DNA of 64,000 nucleotides from JAKAAZ01 sp963817855. GTDB lineage: Bacteria; Acidobacteriota; Terriglobia; Terriglobales; Acidobacteriaceae. Below the pieces are notes generated by a model that saw only the letters and a program-made list of their open reading frames with translations, had not been told where the DNA came from and searched no databases. The stretch spans positions 682,001 through 746,000 of the forward strand of contig CAWFQA010000001.1 in the NCBI GenBank assembly GCA_963817855.1, given 5' to 3'. The position numbers and the translations under genes were made by a program. Below are positions 37,787-46,506 of this stretch, piece by piece; position 1 is the stretch's first letter; every line of letters begins with the position of its first letter.

Positions 37787-38614
37787 CTAAAGGAAACTCG
37801 CGCGGCGCACGGTCCGGCGAAAATCGTCTCCGTGCATGGAAACGGTGATGCACATTTCATGTAGACGAGAGTGCATCCTGTCACCGATCCGATCTCCCAG
37901 GGTTTCTTCACGCATGGCGCGTGTGGCTGCGTTGGCTGGGGCTGCCCGAGAGACATCTCGATCAGTGACGGAAGTCGATTGTGCTTGCACTAAGGCCGAG
38001 GGCTGGTTCGGATAGTTGGTGGTGATCAGCGTGGTCCGTTTGTCGTTATAGCGCGTGTTCAGGATGTGCGCGACAGTGTCCCAAACCCAGTCTGTCGGTT
38101 TGACCGCACCCAACTCATCCAACAGCAGAACTTCCGCTTCAAATACCGGGCGAAGAATCTCTAGTTCCGTGGTGGCGACCTGAGGATTGTAGGAGTTCTG
38201 AATCTGCTTCAGCAGATCGCGATAATCGCAAAAAATTCCGGTGGCGCCGCGCTGCTCAACCATCTCTCGCAGCAGACCGACAGCGAGATGGGTTTTGCCG
38301 CAACCAATGCTGCCGGTCAACAAAAGCCCACGTCCAGCGGTCTCCAGCGGATAGCCGTCGGCGAATCGGCGAGTGGTCATCAGAGCCAGGCCAAGGGATG
38401 GATCGGCGCCGCGAAAGCCAGTGTCAAAACTTTCCAGCGAGCAATGAGTGTAACGCTGGGGTATGCGGGCTTTCTGCACGCGTAGTGCGGCTTTTTTGCT
38501 GATGCGGCAGGAACATTCAGCCGCGAATTGTTCGTGGCCGCGACGCACCAGGGTGACGCCGATGCCGCCGCAATGGGGACAGGTGGCTGCGGGATTGTCG
38601 GTCAGCTTTGCCAT
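37787..38614 (-). CDS. DnaC/IstB-like ATPase (helicase-loader type)
   Basis: A 275-residue AAA+ ATPase. An N-terminal zinc ribbon (CPHCGGIGV, CSCR) is followed by the ATPase core: Walker A LTGSIGCGKTHLAVGLL near residue 101-110, Walker B AEVLLLDELGAVK near 160 and sensor I TLITTNYP. Relatives load the DnaB helicase or serve IS21-type transposition; no transposase or IS21 end is present here, so a replication or DNA-repair role is the better guess. The C-terminal part has the arginine-rich GDRIGDRMHSRLHEMC segment of the family. It is divergent from rpmE. Confidence 0.8.
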   Translation of the reverse strand: MAKLTDNPAATCPHCGGIGVTLVRRGHEQFAAECSCRISKKAALRVQKARIPQRYTHCSLESFDTGFRGADPSLGLALMTTRRFADGYPLETAGRGLLLTGSIGCGKTHLAVGLLREMVEQRGATGIFCDYRDLLKQIQNSYNPQVATTELEILRPVFEAEVLLLDELGAVKPTDWVWDTVAHILNTRYNDKRTTLITTNYPNQPSALVQAQSTSVTDRDVSRAAPANAATRAMREETLGDRIGDRMHSRLHEMCITVSMHGDDFRRTVRRASFL

Positions 38615-38749
38615 CGTGAGCGATTCAGGATTTCTGTTGCTCTCAGTATCGCAGGCCGGGACTGGGAGGCAGAAGAATTCCTGGATTGCAAGCTGTGGGA
38701 ATCTCGCATAAACTGGAAGTTAGCGTTTAGGGAAAGGTTTTGAGTCACC

Positions 38750-38983
38750 ATGCCGAAGCAAGGAATTCATCCAAATTACGAAACCATCCGCGTGGTATGC
38801 GCGTGCGGTCATAGTTTTGAGACCCGTTCGACCCATAAGGGCGACATTCACATGGAAATCTGCTCCAACTGCCACCCGTTCTTCACCGGCAAGCAGAAGA
38901 TGATTGATACCGCCGGTCGCGTGGAGCGCTTCCGCCGCAAATATGCGCAGTCGGATTCGGCTAAGGCCGGCACCGCGAAGTAA
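38750..38983 (+). CDS. rpmE: 50S ribosomal protein L31
   Basis: A 77-residue ribosomal protein L31 of the large subunit, the zinc-binding type. The zinc ligands lie in CACGHSF (Cys18, Cys20) and EICSNCHPFF (Cys37, Cys40). The start MPKQGIHPNYETIRV is typical. In bacteria with two L31 forms the zinc form is used when zinc is plentiful; no second copy is in the window. It is divergent from the DnaC-like gene and followed by a terminator. Confidence 0.97.
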   Translation: MPKQGIHPNYETIRVVCACGHSFETRSTHKGDIHMEICSNCHPFFTGKQKMIDTAGRVERFRRKYAQSDSAKAGTAK

Positions 38984-39008
38984 CGGCGCACGCGTTCGAA
39001 CTACACTG

Positions 39009-39035
39009 AGGCCTCCGCCGCGGCGGGGGCCTTTT
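39009..39035 (+). terminator. Terminator after rpmE
   Basis: AGGCCTCCGCCG at 39009-39020 pairs with CGGCGGGGGCCT at 39021-39032, one wobble, and runs into TTTT. It ends rpmE and lies 32 bases upstream of dusB. Confidence 0.7.
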
Positions 39036-39066
39036 GGTTGTTGGAAATGGGGAAGCAGTCGAGGCG

Positions 39067-40236
39067 ATGAAAAAGCATTGGGACAATCCGGCAGAGCACG
39101 CGATGCCCGAGAGGGTACGCGTGCCCGCGTCGCTGCAGATCGGCTCCGTTGCCATTGCGCCGGCGACGGTACTGGCGCCGATGGCGGGCGTGACGGACAC
39201 GGTGTTTCGTCGATTCATTCGCAATGCGAGTTTGTTCCATCAGGGCGCTGGATCGGAAAGCACGTCGACCGATTTTTCCGATGGGATTGAAGCGAGCGTG
39301 ACCAATCAGCAGTCGGGCTGCGGGTTGATCATGACCGAGTTCACCTCCGCGGACGGCCTGTCACGCATGCGCGAATCAAAGCGCAAACGGTACCTGACCT
39401 ACTACGAAGACGAGCATCCAATCGCCGCGCAGCTGTTTGGTTCCGATCCGGAGACATTGTCAGAGGCGGCGCGCATTGTGGAAGACGCGGGCTTCGACAT
39501 TGTGGATTTGAACCTGGGATGTCCTGCGAAACGCGTCGTCAGCTGCAATGGCGGCAGCGGCTTGCTGCGCGATCTGCCGCTGATTGCTCTAATTTTTGAG
39601 CAGGTGCGCGCAGCTGTGAAGATTCCTTTCACGGTGAAGTTTCGCATGGGTTGGAACGATGACAGCATTGTGTGCGTGGAACTCGCCAGGCTGGCGGAGT
39701 CGAGCGGATTGAACGCCGTGGCGCTGCATGCGCGCACCCGCGAGCAGGGCTACTCCGGACAGGCGCGCTGGGAATGGATTGGCGCCATCAAGCAGGCGGT
39801 GGCCATTCCGGTGATTGGAAATGGGGATATTCGTACGCCGGAAGATGCCTGCGCGCTGATCGCCGAGACCCATTGCGATGCTGTGATGATTGGCCGCGCT
39901 GCTCCGGCTAATCCATGGATCTTTCGTCAAATCGCGGAGTACACTGCCAGCGGAACCTACACACAGCCCACGGAACTGGATCGCTATAACTTGATTCGCA
40001 CCTACTTTTCCATGCTGCTCGATCAGGAATTTCCGGACGCGACTGGCAAGATGAAGCAATTTGCTTCCTGGTTCACCCACGGAGTTCCCGGCGGCGCGGG
40101 ACTGCGCAAAGCAATTTACGAAGCCAAGACCGGGCCAGCGATCATCGAAGCGGTCGAAAAATTCTTTGCAACTCGCATCCCTGCGCTCCCTGTCAACGAA
40201 GCGCGAGAGATGGAAGAACCGGTGTCGCTGCAGTAG
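39067..40236 (+). CDS. dusB: tRNA-dihydrouridine synthase (DusB-type)
   Basis: A 389-residue FMN-dependent dihydrouridine synthase. The TIM barrel carries APMAGVTDTVFRRF (FMN site), VDLNLGCPAKRVVSCNGGSGLL with the catalytic cysteine, FTVKFRMGW, ALHARTREQGYSG, VIGNGDIRTPEDA and a IGRAAPANPW phosphate-binding segment. It reduces uridine in the D-loop of tRNA. Residues about 55-90 form a longer loop than in E. coli DusB. ATG 39067 is used, because the codons upstream lie in the rpmE terminator. Confidence 0.9.
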   Translation: MKKHWDNPAEHAMPERVRVPASLQIGSVAIAPATVLAPMAGVTDTVFRRFIRNASLFHQGAGSESTSTDFSDGIEASVTNQQSGCGLIMTEFTSADGLSRMRESKRKRYLTYYEDEHPIAAQLFGSDPETLSEAARIVEDAGFDIVDLNLGCPAKRVVSCNGGSGLLRDLPLIALIFEQVRAAVKIPFTVKFRMGWNDDSIVCVELARLAESSGLNAVALHARTREQGYSGQARWEWIGAIKQAVAIPVIGNGDIRTPEDACALIAETHCDAVMIGRAAPANPWIFRQIAEYTASGTYTQPTELDRYNLIRTYFSMLLDQEFPDATGKMKQFASWFTHGVPGGAGLRKAIYEAKTGPAIIEAVEKFFATRIPALPVNEAREMEEPVSLQ

Positions 40237-40254
40237 CGCCGATTTCTCTGCGCA

Positions 40255-41832
40255 TCATTTTTCGCGGCGCTTGCGGAAGACGACTCGAATCTTTTCTCGC
40301 CAGCGTTCGTCAAGCGCGATCAAGGTCCAGTCCACTTCCGGCGACACGTAGCGCAACACCACTTCCGTAGCCGGATGAATGCGTAGTGCGGGCGCGATCA
40401 GGTAGAGCAGCGGTGCATCTCGGCGGAGCTGCTTCCCTGGGAAATATCCGAAGCGCTCAAGATCGCTTTGCGACACGGCGCTGCCGGGTTTGTTCGCTAT
40501 TGCGTGGTGATGCTGCCGCACCCGCACCCAGTAATCCAGCGACTGCAATGCAAGGTGTAAATCTTCATCCGCTTTGATTTCGATCACGACCAGCCGCCCA
40601 TCTCGACGCATCGCAAGCAGGTCGAGCACGGCGCGATCGGCGGCGGCAAACGCAGGAACCTGCGCATACACGGGCTGCGGCTCGACCATGGCGTCAATGG
40701 AATCGAGCGAGCGGCGCAACATGGATTCCAACCAGCGCTCCGGCTGCTGGCGATAGAGCGTGTCGCGTTTGTCGCCGCTTGGGCGTCTGCGAGCGATCAG
40801 TTCGCCGACCATTTCGCGCAGCCTGGGGGCCGATTCCTCGGTCAATAGAGTTGCGTTGGCTCCGCTGCCGAAGAGAGTTTCTTCCGATCGCGAAAAGCTG
40901 TTTTCCGCCACGCTGGTTCGCACCCGGGCGAACTCGAGCCCATTCCACAGCAAGCCGACTTCGGAGCCACTGCGAAATACAACTTCCATTTCTGCGACGG
41001 CATGGGCTGGAAGCAGCGCTTGCACGCGTTGAATGGCAGGCTGAAAACGTTCTTGCGCCGCAGTGGTGTTGGGCGCATGCACCAGGCGAGACTCGAAATT
41101 GCCTTGATCGCTAAATTCGCGCCGGTACAGTTCTTCGGTTTTTTCGTCGAGCTCGTACAGTTCCCACGTGGCGGCGCGTGCGTTCATCCAAGCCATTCTG
41201 GCCGCGGTTACGGCGGACTTGCCACGAGGAAGAATTACGCGCAATCCTTCGAAGAGACGTCGACCGCCACTGTGTTCTCGACAGTGATGTAGCCATAAGA
41301 CGCCGAGTGTCAGAATGCCGTCGATAAGGGACTGACTTTCTTCCGAATTGATCGCAATTAAAGCCCAGGCGGAGTTGCCGCGCACCAGGGTGCCGCGCGC
41401 ATAGGAGGGGCCGAAGCTGCGCTCCAGATCCATCGCAGTGCGCAACCCCTCTAGCTGGAAGTCGGGAAAATAACAGGGCAGGAGTCGCTCCAACAGCGGA
41501 ATAAAGCGAGTTCGAGTGGAGTCTCGCTGGGAGGGCAGACGCCGTTGTTGCGGCTGCAATTCTAAAGTTTGCGGTTTGGACTGGCCCATTCGCAGCACGT
41601 GCAGGCGCAGGCCGGTTTTCCGCACTTTGATGTCGACGACGTGGCGAATGCAATTGCGTTCTTCCGACCACACGTGCAACACGCAGTGGCCATGCTCCGT
41701 TGCGACGGTCGCGGTGGCGAGTCGCAGATCGAAAAGGATGCGGCCATTTTCCAGCAGCACAGCAGCAGGCTGGTCGTCGAAAAAAGTTTGCAGCTGCTGT
41801 GCGAGTTGGTCCGGTGTGGGTCCGTCTACCAT
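40255..41832 (-). CDS. Uncharacterised protein with a PD-(D/E)XK nuclease-like C-terminus
   Basis: A 525-residue soluble protein. The C-terminal part (about residues 395-440) has DRAVLDLLAMRRDGRLVVIE followed by IKADEDL, that is D-x(n)-EIK. This is the core of PD-(D/E)XK nucleases and NucS-like repair endonucleases. The N-terminal 380 residues are arginine- and leucine-rich with no recognised domain. The gene overlaps the DinB-like gene upstream by 7 bases and is co-transcribed with it. It is not next to a methyltransferase or other defence gene, so a DNA- or RNA-repair role is only a guess. Confidence 0.65.
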   Translation of the reverse strand: MVDGPTPDQLAQQLQTFFDDQPAAVLLENGRILFDLRLATATVATEHGHCVLHVWSEERNCIRHVVDIKVRKTGLRLHVLRMGQSKPQTLELQPQQRRLPSQRDSTRTRFIPLLERLLPCYFPDFQLEGLRTAMDLERSFGPSYARGTLVRGNSAWALIAINSEESQSLIDGILTLGVLWLHHCREHSGGRRLFEGLRVILPRGKSAVTAARMAWMNARAATWELYELDEKTEELYRREFSDQGNFESRLVHAPNTTAAQERFQPAIQRVQALLPAHAVAEMEVVFRSGSEVGLLWNGLEFARVRTSVAENSFSRSEETLFGSGANATLLTEESAPRLREMVGELIARRRPSGDKRDTLYRQQPERWLESMLRRSLDSIDAMVEPQPVYAQVPAFAAADRAVLDLLAMRRDGRLVVIEIKADEDLHLALQSLDYWVRVRQHHHAIANKPGSAVSQSDLERFGYFPGKQLRRDAPLLYLIAPALRIHPATEVVLRYVSPEVDWTLIALDERWREKIRVVFRKRREK

Positions 41833-42356
41833 CCCATCCGCTCACGCAGCGAGGTGATATGGGCGGTGTGATGACGGCCGTGCCAGGCGTAGAGTGCGGC
41901 GACCTGTTCGATGGTCTGTTTGCCGGATTCAGGATGTTTGTAGCCGCGATTTGACCAGCTGGATTCATCCAGCGAGCGCAGCAGTGTGACCCAGCGCGCA
42001 TGCAGCGAATCGATCAGTTGCAGCGAAACGTCGACGGGCAAGGTGCGTGCATCTTCCAGCTCCGCCCACACATTTTCTTTGTACGGAGTGATTGCGGGCC
42101 AATCTTCGGTAAGCGCAAGCCGCATGCGCGCGGTTGCCTGCATATGGCTGTCGGCAAGATGGTGGACGGTCTGGCGAACTGTCCAGCCCCCGTCGCGATA
42201 TGGTGTATCGATCTGGGATTCGGAGAGGCCGGCGACAGCGGCGCGCAGTTTCTTCGGCAGTTCGGCGATCCTCCGAATGGCCTGTTCACGCTCCTGTGGG
42301 GTAAGGGTGGCGGGTCGCTCAAATTTTCCTATGGGATGGCGCAGATCGTTATTCAT
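41826..42356 (-). CDS. DinB/YfiT-like metal-dependent thiol transferase
   Basis: A 176-residue DinB-superfamily protein of the YfiT/BstA branch. The start DLRHPIGKFERPATLTPQER is close to the characterised bacillithiol transferases, and the metal-binding histidines are in TVHHLADSHMQA and WHGRHHTAHI. This suggests S-transfer using bacillithiol, which is known for this branch; bacillithiol synthesis genes are not in the window. ATG 42356 is chosen, because the 26 codons upstream are not family-like. Its stop overlaps the start of the nuclease-fold gene by 7 bases. Confidence 0.8.
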   Translation of the reverse strand: MNNDLRHPIGKFERPATLTPQEREQAIRRIAELPKKLRAAVAGLSESQIDTPYRDGGWTVRQTVHHLADSHMQATARMRLALTEDWPAITPYKENVWAELEDARTLPVDVSLQLIDSLHARWVTLLRSLDESSWSNRGYKHPESGKQTIEQVAALYAWHGRHHTAHITSLRERMGW

Positions 42357-42530
42357 GCCCTCCACGCTACCATGGATCACGGTCGCAGAGCACGAAAGTC
42401 GCATCGCGCAACGGCGCCGACCGAGCAGTTGCAATGCGTCTTTCCAGGTTGGGCTGAATCAAAAAGATAGAATCGAATCAGGTGAGTGCTGAGGCGCTAG
42501 GACACCGGGACATTCTGAAGGAGTTATTGC

Positions 42531-43973
42531 ATGAAACCTGCATCGCCCGACACGCGAAAATTTTTCTACGAACACCTTGGTATCAATGAGCGATTGCTGG
42601 AGCTGTGTCTGTCGGCCGCGTTGTCTGCGGGCGGGGATTATGCGGATCTCTATTTCGAGTACATCACGGCCAGTTCGCTGATGATTGATGAGTCGCTGGT
42701 GAAGTCTGCCAGCCAGGGAATCAGCGCGGGCTGTGGCTTGCGTGTGGTTTCAGGCGAGCGCACCGGGTACGCATACACGGACGATCTTTCTCCGGAACGA
42801 CTTTTGCGCGCCGCACATACGGCGGCTCTGATCGCGAGCGGTCCTTCCAAGCAGCAGGTACAGGGATTTCGCGAAGCGCCTTCGGCTGGTTTGTACACCG
42901 TGGCAGCTCCGGGAACCGAATCTGAAACATCGGCGAAACTGGCGCTGATCCAGCGGGCCGACCGTGCTGCACGGGCCTACGATTCGCGCATCGTGCAGGT
43001 GCAGGCCAGTTTTGGCGACGAGTTGCGGCGCATTCTGGTGGCCGGCTCGGATGGAAGTTTTGCGACCGACACGCAGCCGCTGGCTCGGCTGAATGTTTCG
43101 GTGATCGCGAAGCAAGGCGATAACATTGCTCGCGGCAGCTCGGGCGGCGGCGGCCGCGTGCTGCTGGACTTTTTTCTGACGGACAAGACACCGGAATATT
43201 TTGCCGTCGAAGCGGCGCGGCAGGCGGTGTTGCAACTGGGTGCGGTGCCTGCTCCCGCAGGAGAGATGCCGGTGGTTCTGGGCCCGGGGTGGCCGGGAGT
43301 TTTGCTGCATGAAGCTGTCGGGCACGGCCTGGAAGCAGACTTCAACCGCAAGAAGACGTCTGCCTTTGCCGGGCTGGTTGGACAGATGGTGGCCAGTCCT
43401 AAAGTGACGGTGGTAGATAACGGGACGATGCCGAATCGTAGAGGCAGCTTGAACGTGGACGATGAAGGGTCGCCGACGCAGGAAACTGTTTTGATTGAGA
43501 ACGGCGTGCTGAAGGGGTACATGAGCGACAAACTTTCGTCGCGGCTGATGGGCATCGCCGACACCGGAAACGGCCGCCGCGAAAGCTATCAGCACATCCC
43601 CATGCCGCGCATGACCAACACCTACATGCTGGCCGGCGAGGACGATCCGGAAGACATTATCCGCAGCGTGCAGCGCGGCTTGTATGCGGTGAATTTCGGC
43701 GGCGGGCAAGTGGATATCACCAACGGGAAATTTGTCTTCTCCGCGTCGGAAGCCTATTTGATCGAAGATGGAAAGATTACCGCGCCGGTGAAGAACGCGA
43801 CCTTGATCGGCAATGGGCCGGAGTCGTTGAAGTATGTGTCCATGGTGGGCAACGATCTAAAGCTGGATGAGGGAGTGGGCACCTGCGGCAAAGCCGGGCA
43901 AAGCGTTCCGGTTGGCGTTGGTATGCCAACCATCAAGCTGGACAAGATGACCGTGGGCGGCACAGGAAATTAG
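42531..43973 (+). CDS. tldD: TldD metalloprotease
   Basis: A 480-residue TldD. The zinc-binding HEAVGHGLEAD (HExxxH) lies near residue 265, with downstream GSLNVDDEGSPTQETVLIEN and the C-terminal INGKFVFSASEAYLIEDGKI and VGMPTIKLDKMTVGG. TldD pairs with TldE to form a heterodimeric protease that processes peptides such as microcins and degrades small unfolded peptides. The start has AAGGAG 6-11 bases upstream. The tldE partner follows 30 bases later, frameshifted. Confidence 0.95.
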   Translation: MKPASPDTRKFFYEHLGINERLLELCLSAALSAGGDYADLYFEYITASSLMIDESLVKSASQGISAGCGLRVVSGERTGYAYTDDLSPERLLRAAHTAALIASGPSKQQVQGFREAPSAGLYTVAAPGTESETSAKLALIQRADRAARAYDSRIVQVQASFGDELRRILVAGSDGSFATDTQPLARLNVSVIAKQGDNIARGSSGGGGRVLLDFFLTDKTPEYFAVEAARQAVLQLGAVPAPAGEMPVVLGPGWPGVLLHEAVGHGLEADFNRKKTSAFAGLVGQMVASPKVTVVDNGTMPNRRGSLNVDDEGSPTQETVLIENGVLKGYMSDKLSSRLMGIADTGNGRRESYQHIPMPRMTNTYMLAGEDDPEDIIRSVQRGLYAVNFGGGQVDITNGKFVFSASEAYLIEDGKITAPVKNATLIGNGPESLKYVSMVGNDLKLDEGVGTCGKAGQSVPVGVGMPTIKLDKMTVGGTGN

Positions 43974-44003
43974 CCTACTCAGAGACCAAGGGGACCGTGT
44001 TTC

Positions 44004-45384
44004 ATGAAGAACGCAACTGTTACAGTTCCAGAAAAGCAGATTTCGACTGATTTCGTAACCGACATTGTTACAAAGGCATTGCGGGCAGGCGCCAGCGATG
44101 CGGAAGCTGTGTTTTCTGAGGGCGATGAATTTGAAACGCTGGTGCGTTTAGGCCAGGTGGAGCAGTTGAAGGAAGCGGGTTCACGTGCGCTGGGGTTGCG
44201 AGTGTTTCAGGGGAATCGCACGGCTTCGACCACGACTAGCGACCTGACTGCGGAAGGCGTCGAGAAGCTGATTTCAGGCGCGATGGCGCTGGTGCAGGTG
44301 ACATCGGAAGATCCTTTTGCGGGACTGCCGGAGCCGGAGGAATTCGGCAAGCTGGAGGGCGATCTCGATCTTTATTACGACGATGTGTATTCGCTGCCTG
44401 CGGCGGAGCGGATTGAATATGCGCGTCGCACGGAAGCGGCGGCGATGGCTGCCGATGCACGGATTCAAAACTCCGGCGGAGGAAGTTTCGATGCTGCGAC
44501 CGGACGCAAAATACTGGCGAATTCGCGCCGGTTTGTCGGGGAGGTGAGGCGCTCGTCCTGCTCCATTGCGGCCCAACCAATCGCGCTTATCTCCCGACGG
44601 AGGCATGCAGCGAGATTATTGGTATTCCAGCCAGCGGTCGCTGGTGCTGCTCGATTCTCCGGAGTCGGTGGGACTGGAAGCGGCACGACGAACGGTGCGG
44701 AAACTAGGAGCGCGTAAAGTCCCTACGCAGCGGGTGCCGCTGGTATTTGCGCCGGAGGTTGCCAGCTCGATTCTGGGCGCGATTATCGGCGCAATCAACG
44801 GAAACGCTGTGTATCGGAGCTCCTCATTTTTGGCGGGGAAGCTGGGCGAAACGGTGGGCGGTAGCAATCTGACGATTATCGACGATGGCACCACGCGAGG
44901 GGGGTTTGGCAGCGCGCCGTTTGATGGAGAGGGCTTGCCGACGCGACGCAAAACGGTGCTCGATAAGGGCGTGCTCAGCAGTTATCTGCTGAACACCTAC
45001 ACAGCGCGCAAGCTGGGTCTGCGGTCCACTGGAAATGCTTCGCGCGGTCTCGCGGGGAGTCCGGGAATCAGTTGCGGGAACTTTTATCTGGAGCCGGGGG
45101 AGAAGACGCCGGAGGAGATCATCGCCGCGATTCCCAATGGTTTGTACGTGACTGACCTGATTGGGCACGGCGTGAACATTGTCACCGGAGACTATTCTCA
45201 TGGGGCTTCGGGTTTGTGGATTGAAAACGGGGAACTCTCGTATCCGGTGGAAGAAATTACTGTGGCGGGCAATCTGAAGGAGATGCTGCGCAACATTTCC
45301 AGCATTGGGAGTGATTTAACTTTTCGCAGCGCTGTGGCGTGCCCGACAATCGTGATTGAAGGCATGACCATCGCGGGCGAGTAG
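44004..45384 (+). pseudogene. tldE: TldE/PmbA partner of TldD, frameshifted
   Basis: The first frame runs from ATG 44004 (SD in the tldD tail) to about residue 195 (RRSSCSIAAQPIAL). It then loses family similarity in its own frame. The second frame carries on from near 44590 with LSPDGGMQRDYWYSSQRSLV and ends at 45384. Removing one T from the TT at 44586-44587 restores the family sequence AQPIALSPDGG. The whole is family-sized (about 460 residues) and lacks HExxxH, as TldE does. If real, the break leaves TldD without a partner, which is unlikely to be harmless. A sequencing or assembly error is therefore a fair alternative. Confidence 0.85.
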
Positions 45385-45417
45385 AACTTTCTGCCGTAGC
45401 GTGGCAGCGTCGCGCAA

Positions 45418-45450
45418 CCCACGTCTCAGGTGCGAGACGTGGGGCACCCA
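45418..45450. repeat. Stem-loop repeat family, copy 4
   Basis: CCCACGTCTC at 45418-45427, a 6-base loop and GAGACGTGGG at 45434-45443 form a perfect 10-bp stem followed by GCACCCA. Compared with copies 1-3 one C-G pair replaces a G-C pair on both arms. It lies between tldE and the end of egtD. Confidence 0.6.
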
Positions 45451-45459
45451 GATTTCTTT

Positions 45460-46506
45460 CTATGCAGCGGCGTCTTCGTCACTGGGGAGGATTTCTGCAT
45501 CCACGATGCGAGCCAGGTGAACGCCAAACCAGCGATCATCGTCATACCAGCTTTGTTCCAGAACATAGCCGCTTTTCTGTAGCATTTCTTCTATTTGTTC
45601 CGGGCTGAATTTGTAGCTGTTTTCGGTATGGATGGATTCTCCGCGCTTGAATCCGAAGTTGCGATGCAGCAATTCCACATGCACCATCTGATTGCATCTG
45701 CTGTCCAGGTGCATTTCAATGCGGCTCTGGGATGGGTTCCAGATGGCGCGATGTTCAAAAGCATCCAGCGCAAAATTTGCTCGCAGCTCGCGATTCAGCC
45801 GAGCAAGAATATTCTTGTTAAATTCCGCGGTGACGCCGGCGCGGTCGTTGTAGGCGGCGAGCATGGGCGCGATGTCTTTGGCCATATCGGTGCCCAACAG
45901 CAACGCATCGCCGGGTTGCAACTGTGTGCGCAACCAGCGCAACAGATCGATCGCATCCTCTGGATCGAAGTTGCCAATGCTGGAACCGATGTAGAGGGCC
46001 AGCCTACGGCCCATCGGGGGAAGGTTCAGATCTTTCTCATGGGTAAATTCTGAGCAGATCGGCTGGACGTCAATCTGGGACAACGCGGCATGGACATTCT
46101 TTGAAGCCTGCTCCAGCGCAGCTTCCGACACGTCGACCGGAAGATATAACGTATCGCCCTGGCGAGCCATGACGGCGCGTAATAGGGTGAGAGTCTTGCT
46201 GGCACTTCCGGCTCCGAGTTCGACCACGCACAATGGCTCCTCTACGGATCCGGCGGCTGCAGCCACGATATCGGCTGCATGGCGAGAAAAAATGGACTGC
46301 TCCAGCGAGGTGAGATAGTACTCGGGCAGACGCGTGATTTCCTCAAAAAGCCGAGAGCCTGCGGCATCGTAAAAAAGCCATGCGGGCAGAGATTTCTGTC
46401 TCGCCGACAGGCCTTCGATGGCGGCGCGGGCCACGCCCAGGCTTTCTTTCGGAGGTAATTGGATCGATGGGCTAAGAACGCTATCGAGCAGAGAAGGGGT
46501 GTTCAC
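45460..46506 (-). CDS. egtD: Histidine N-alpha-methyltransferase (ergothioneine biosynthesis)
   Basis: A 348-residue SAM-dependent methyltransferase of the EgtD family, which makes trimethylhistidine (hercynine) from histidine. Visible features are EEITRLPEYYLTSLEQSIF near residue 54, the SAM site VVELGAGSASKTLTLL, ALYIGSSIGNFDPEDA and the C-terminal SYKFSPEQIEEMLQKSGY with the substrate-binding region. The start GTG 46506 overlaps the egtB stop by 4 bases (GTGA), showing coupling; an upstream opening to 46644 lies inside egtB. EgtB and EgtD form a two-gene operon. Confidence 0.9.
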   Translation of the reverse strand: MNTPSLLDSVLSPSIQLPPKESLGVARAAIEGLSARQKSLPAWLFYDAAGSRLFEEITRLPEYYLTSLEQSIFSRHAADIVAAAAGSVEEPLCVVELGAGSASKTLTLLRAVMARQGDTLYLPVDVSEAALEQASKNVHAALSQIDVQPICSEFTHEKDLNLPPMGRRLALYIGSSIGNFDPEDAIDLLRWLRTQLQPGDALLLGTDMAKDIAPMLAAYNDRAGVTAEFNKNILARLNRELRANFALDAFEHRAIWNPSQSRIEMHLDSRCNQMVHVELLHRNFGFKRGESIHTENSYKFSPEQIEEMLQKSGYVLEQSWYDDDRWFGVHLARIVDAEILPSDEDAAA

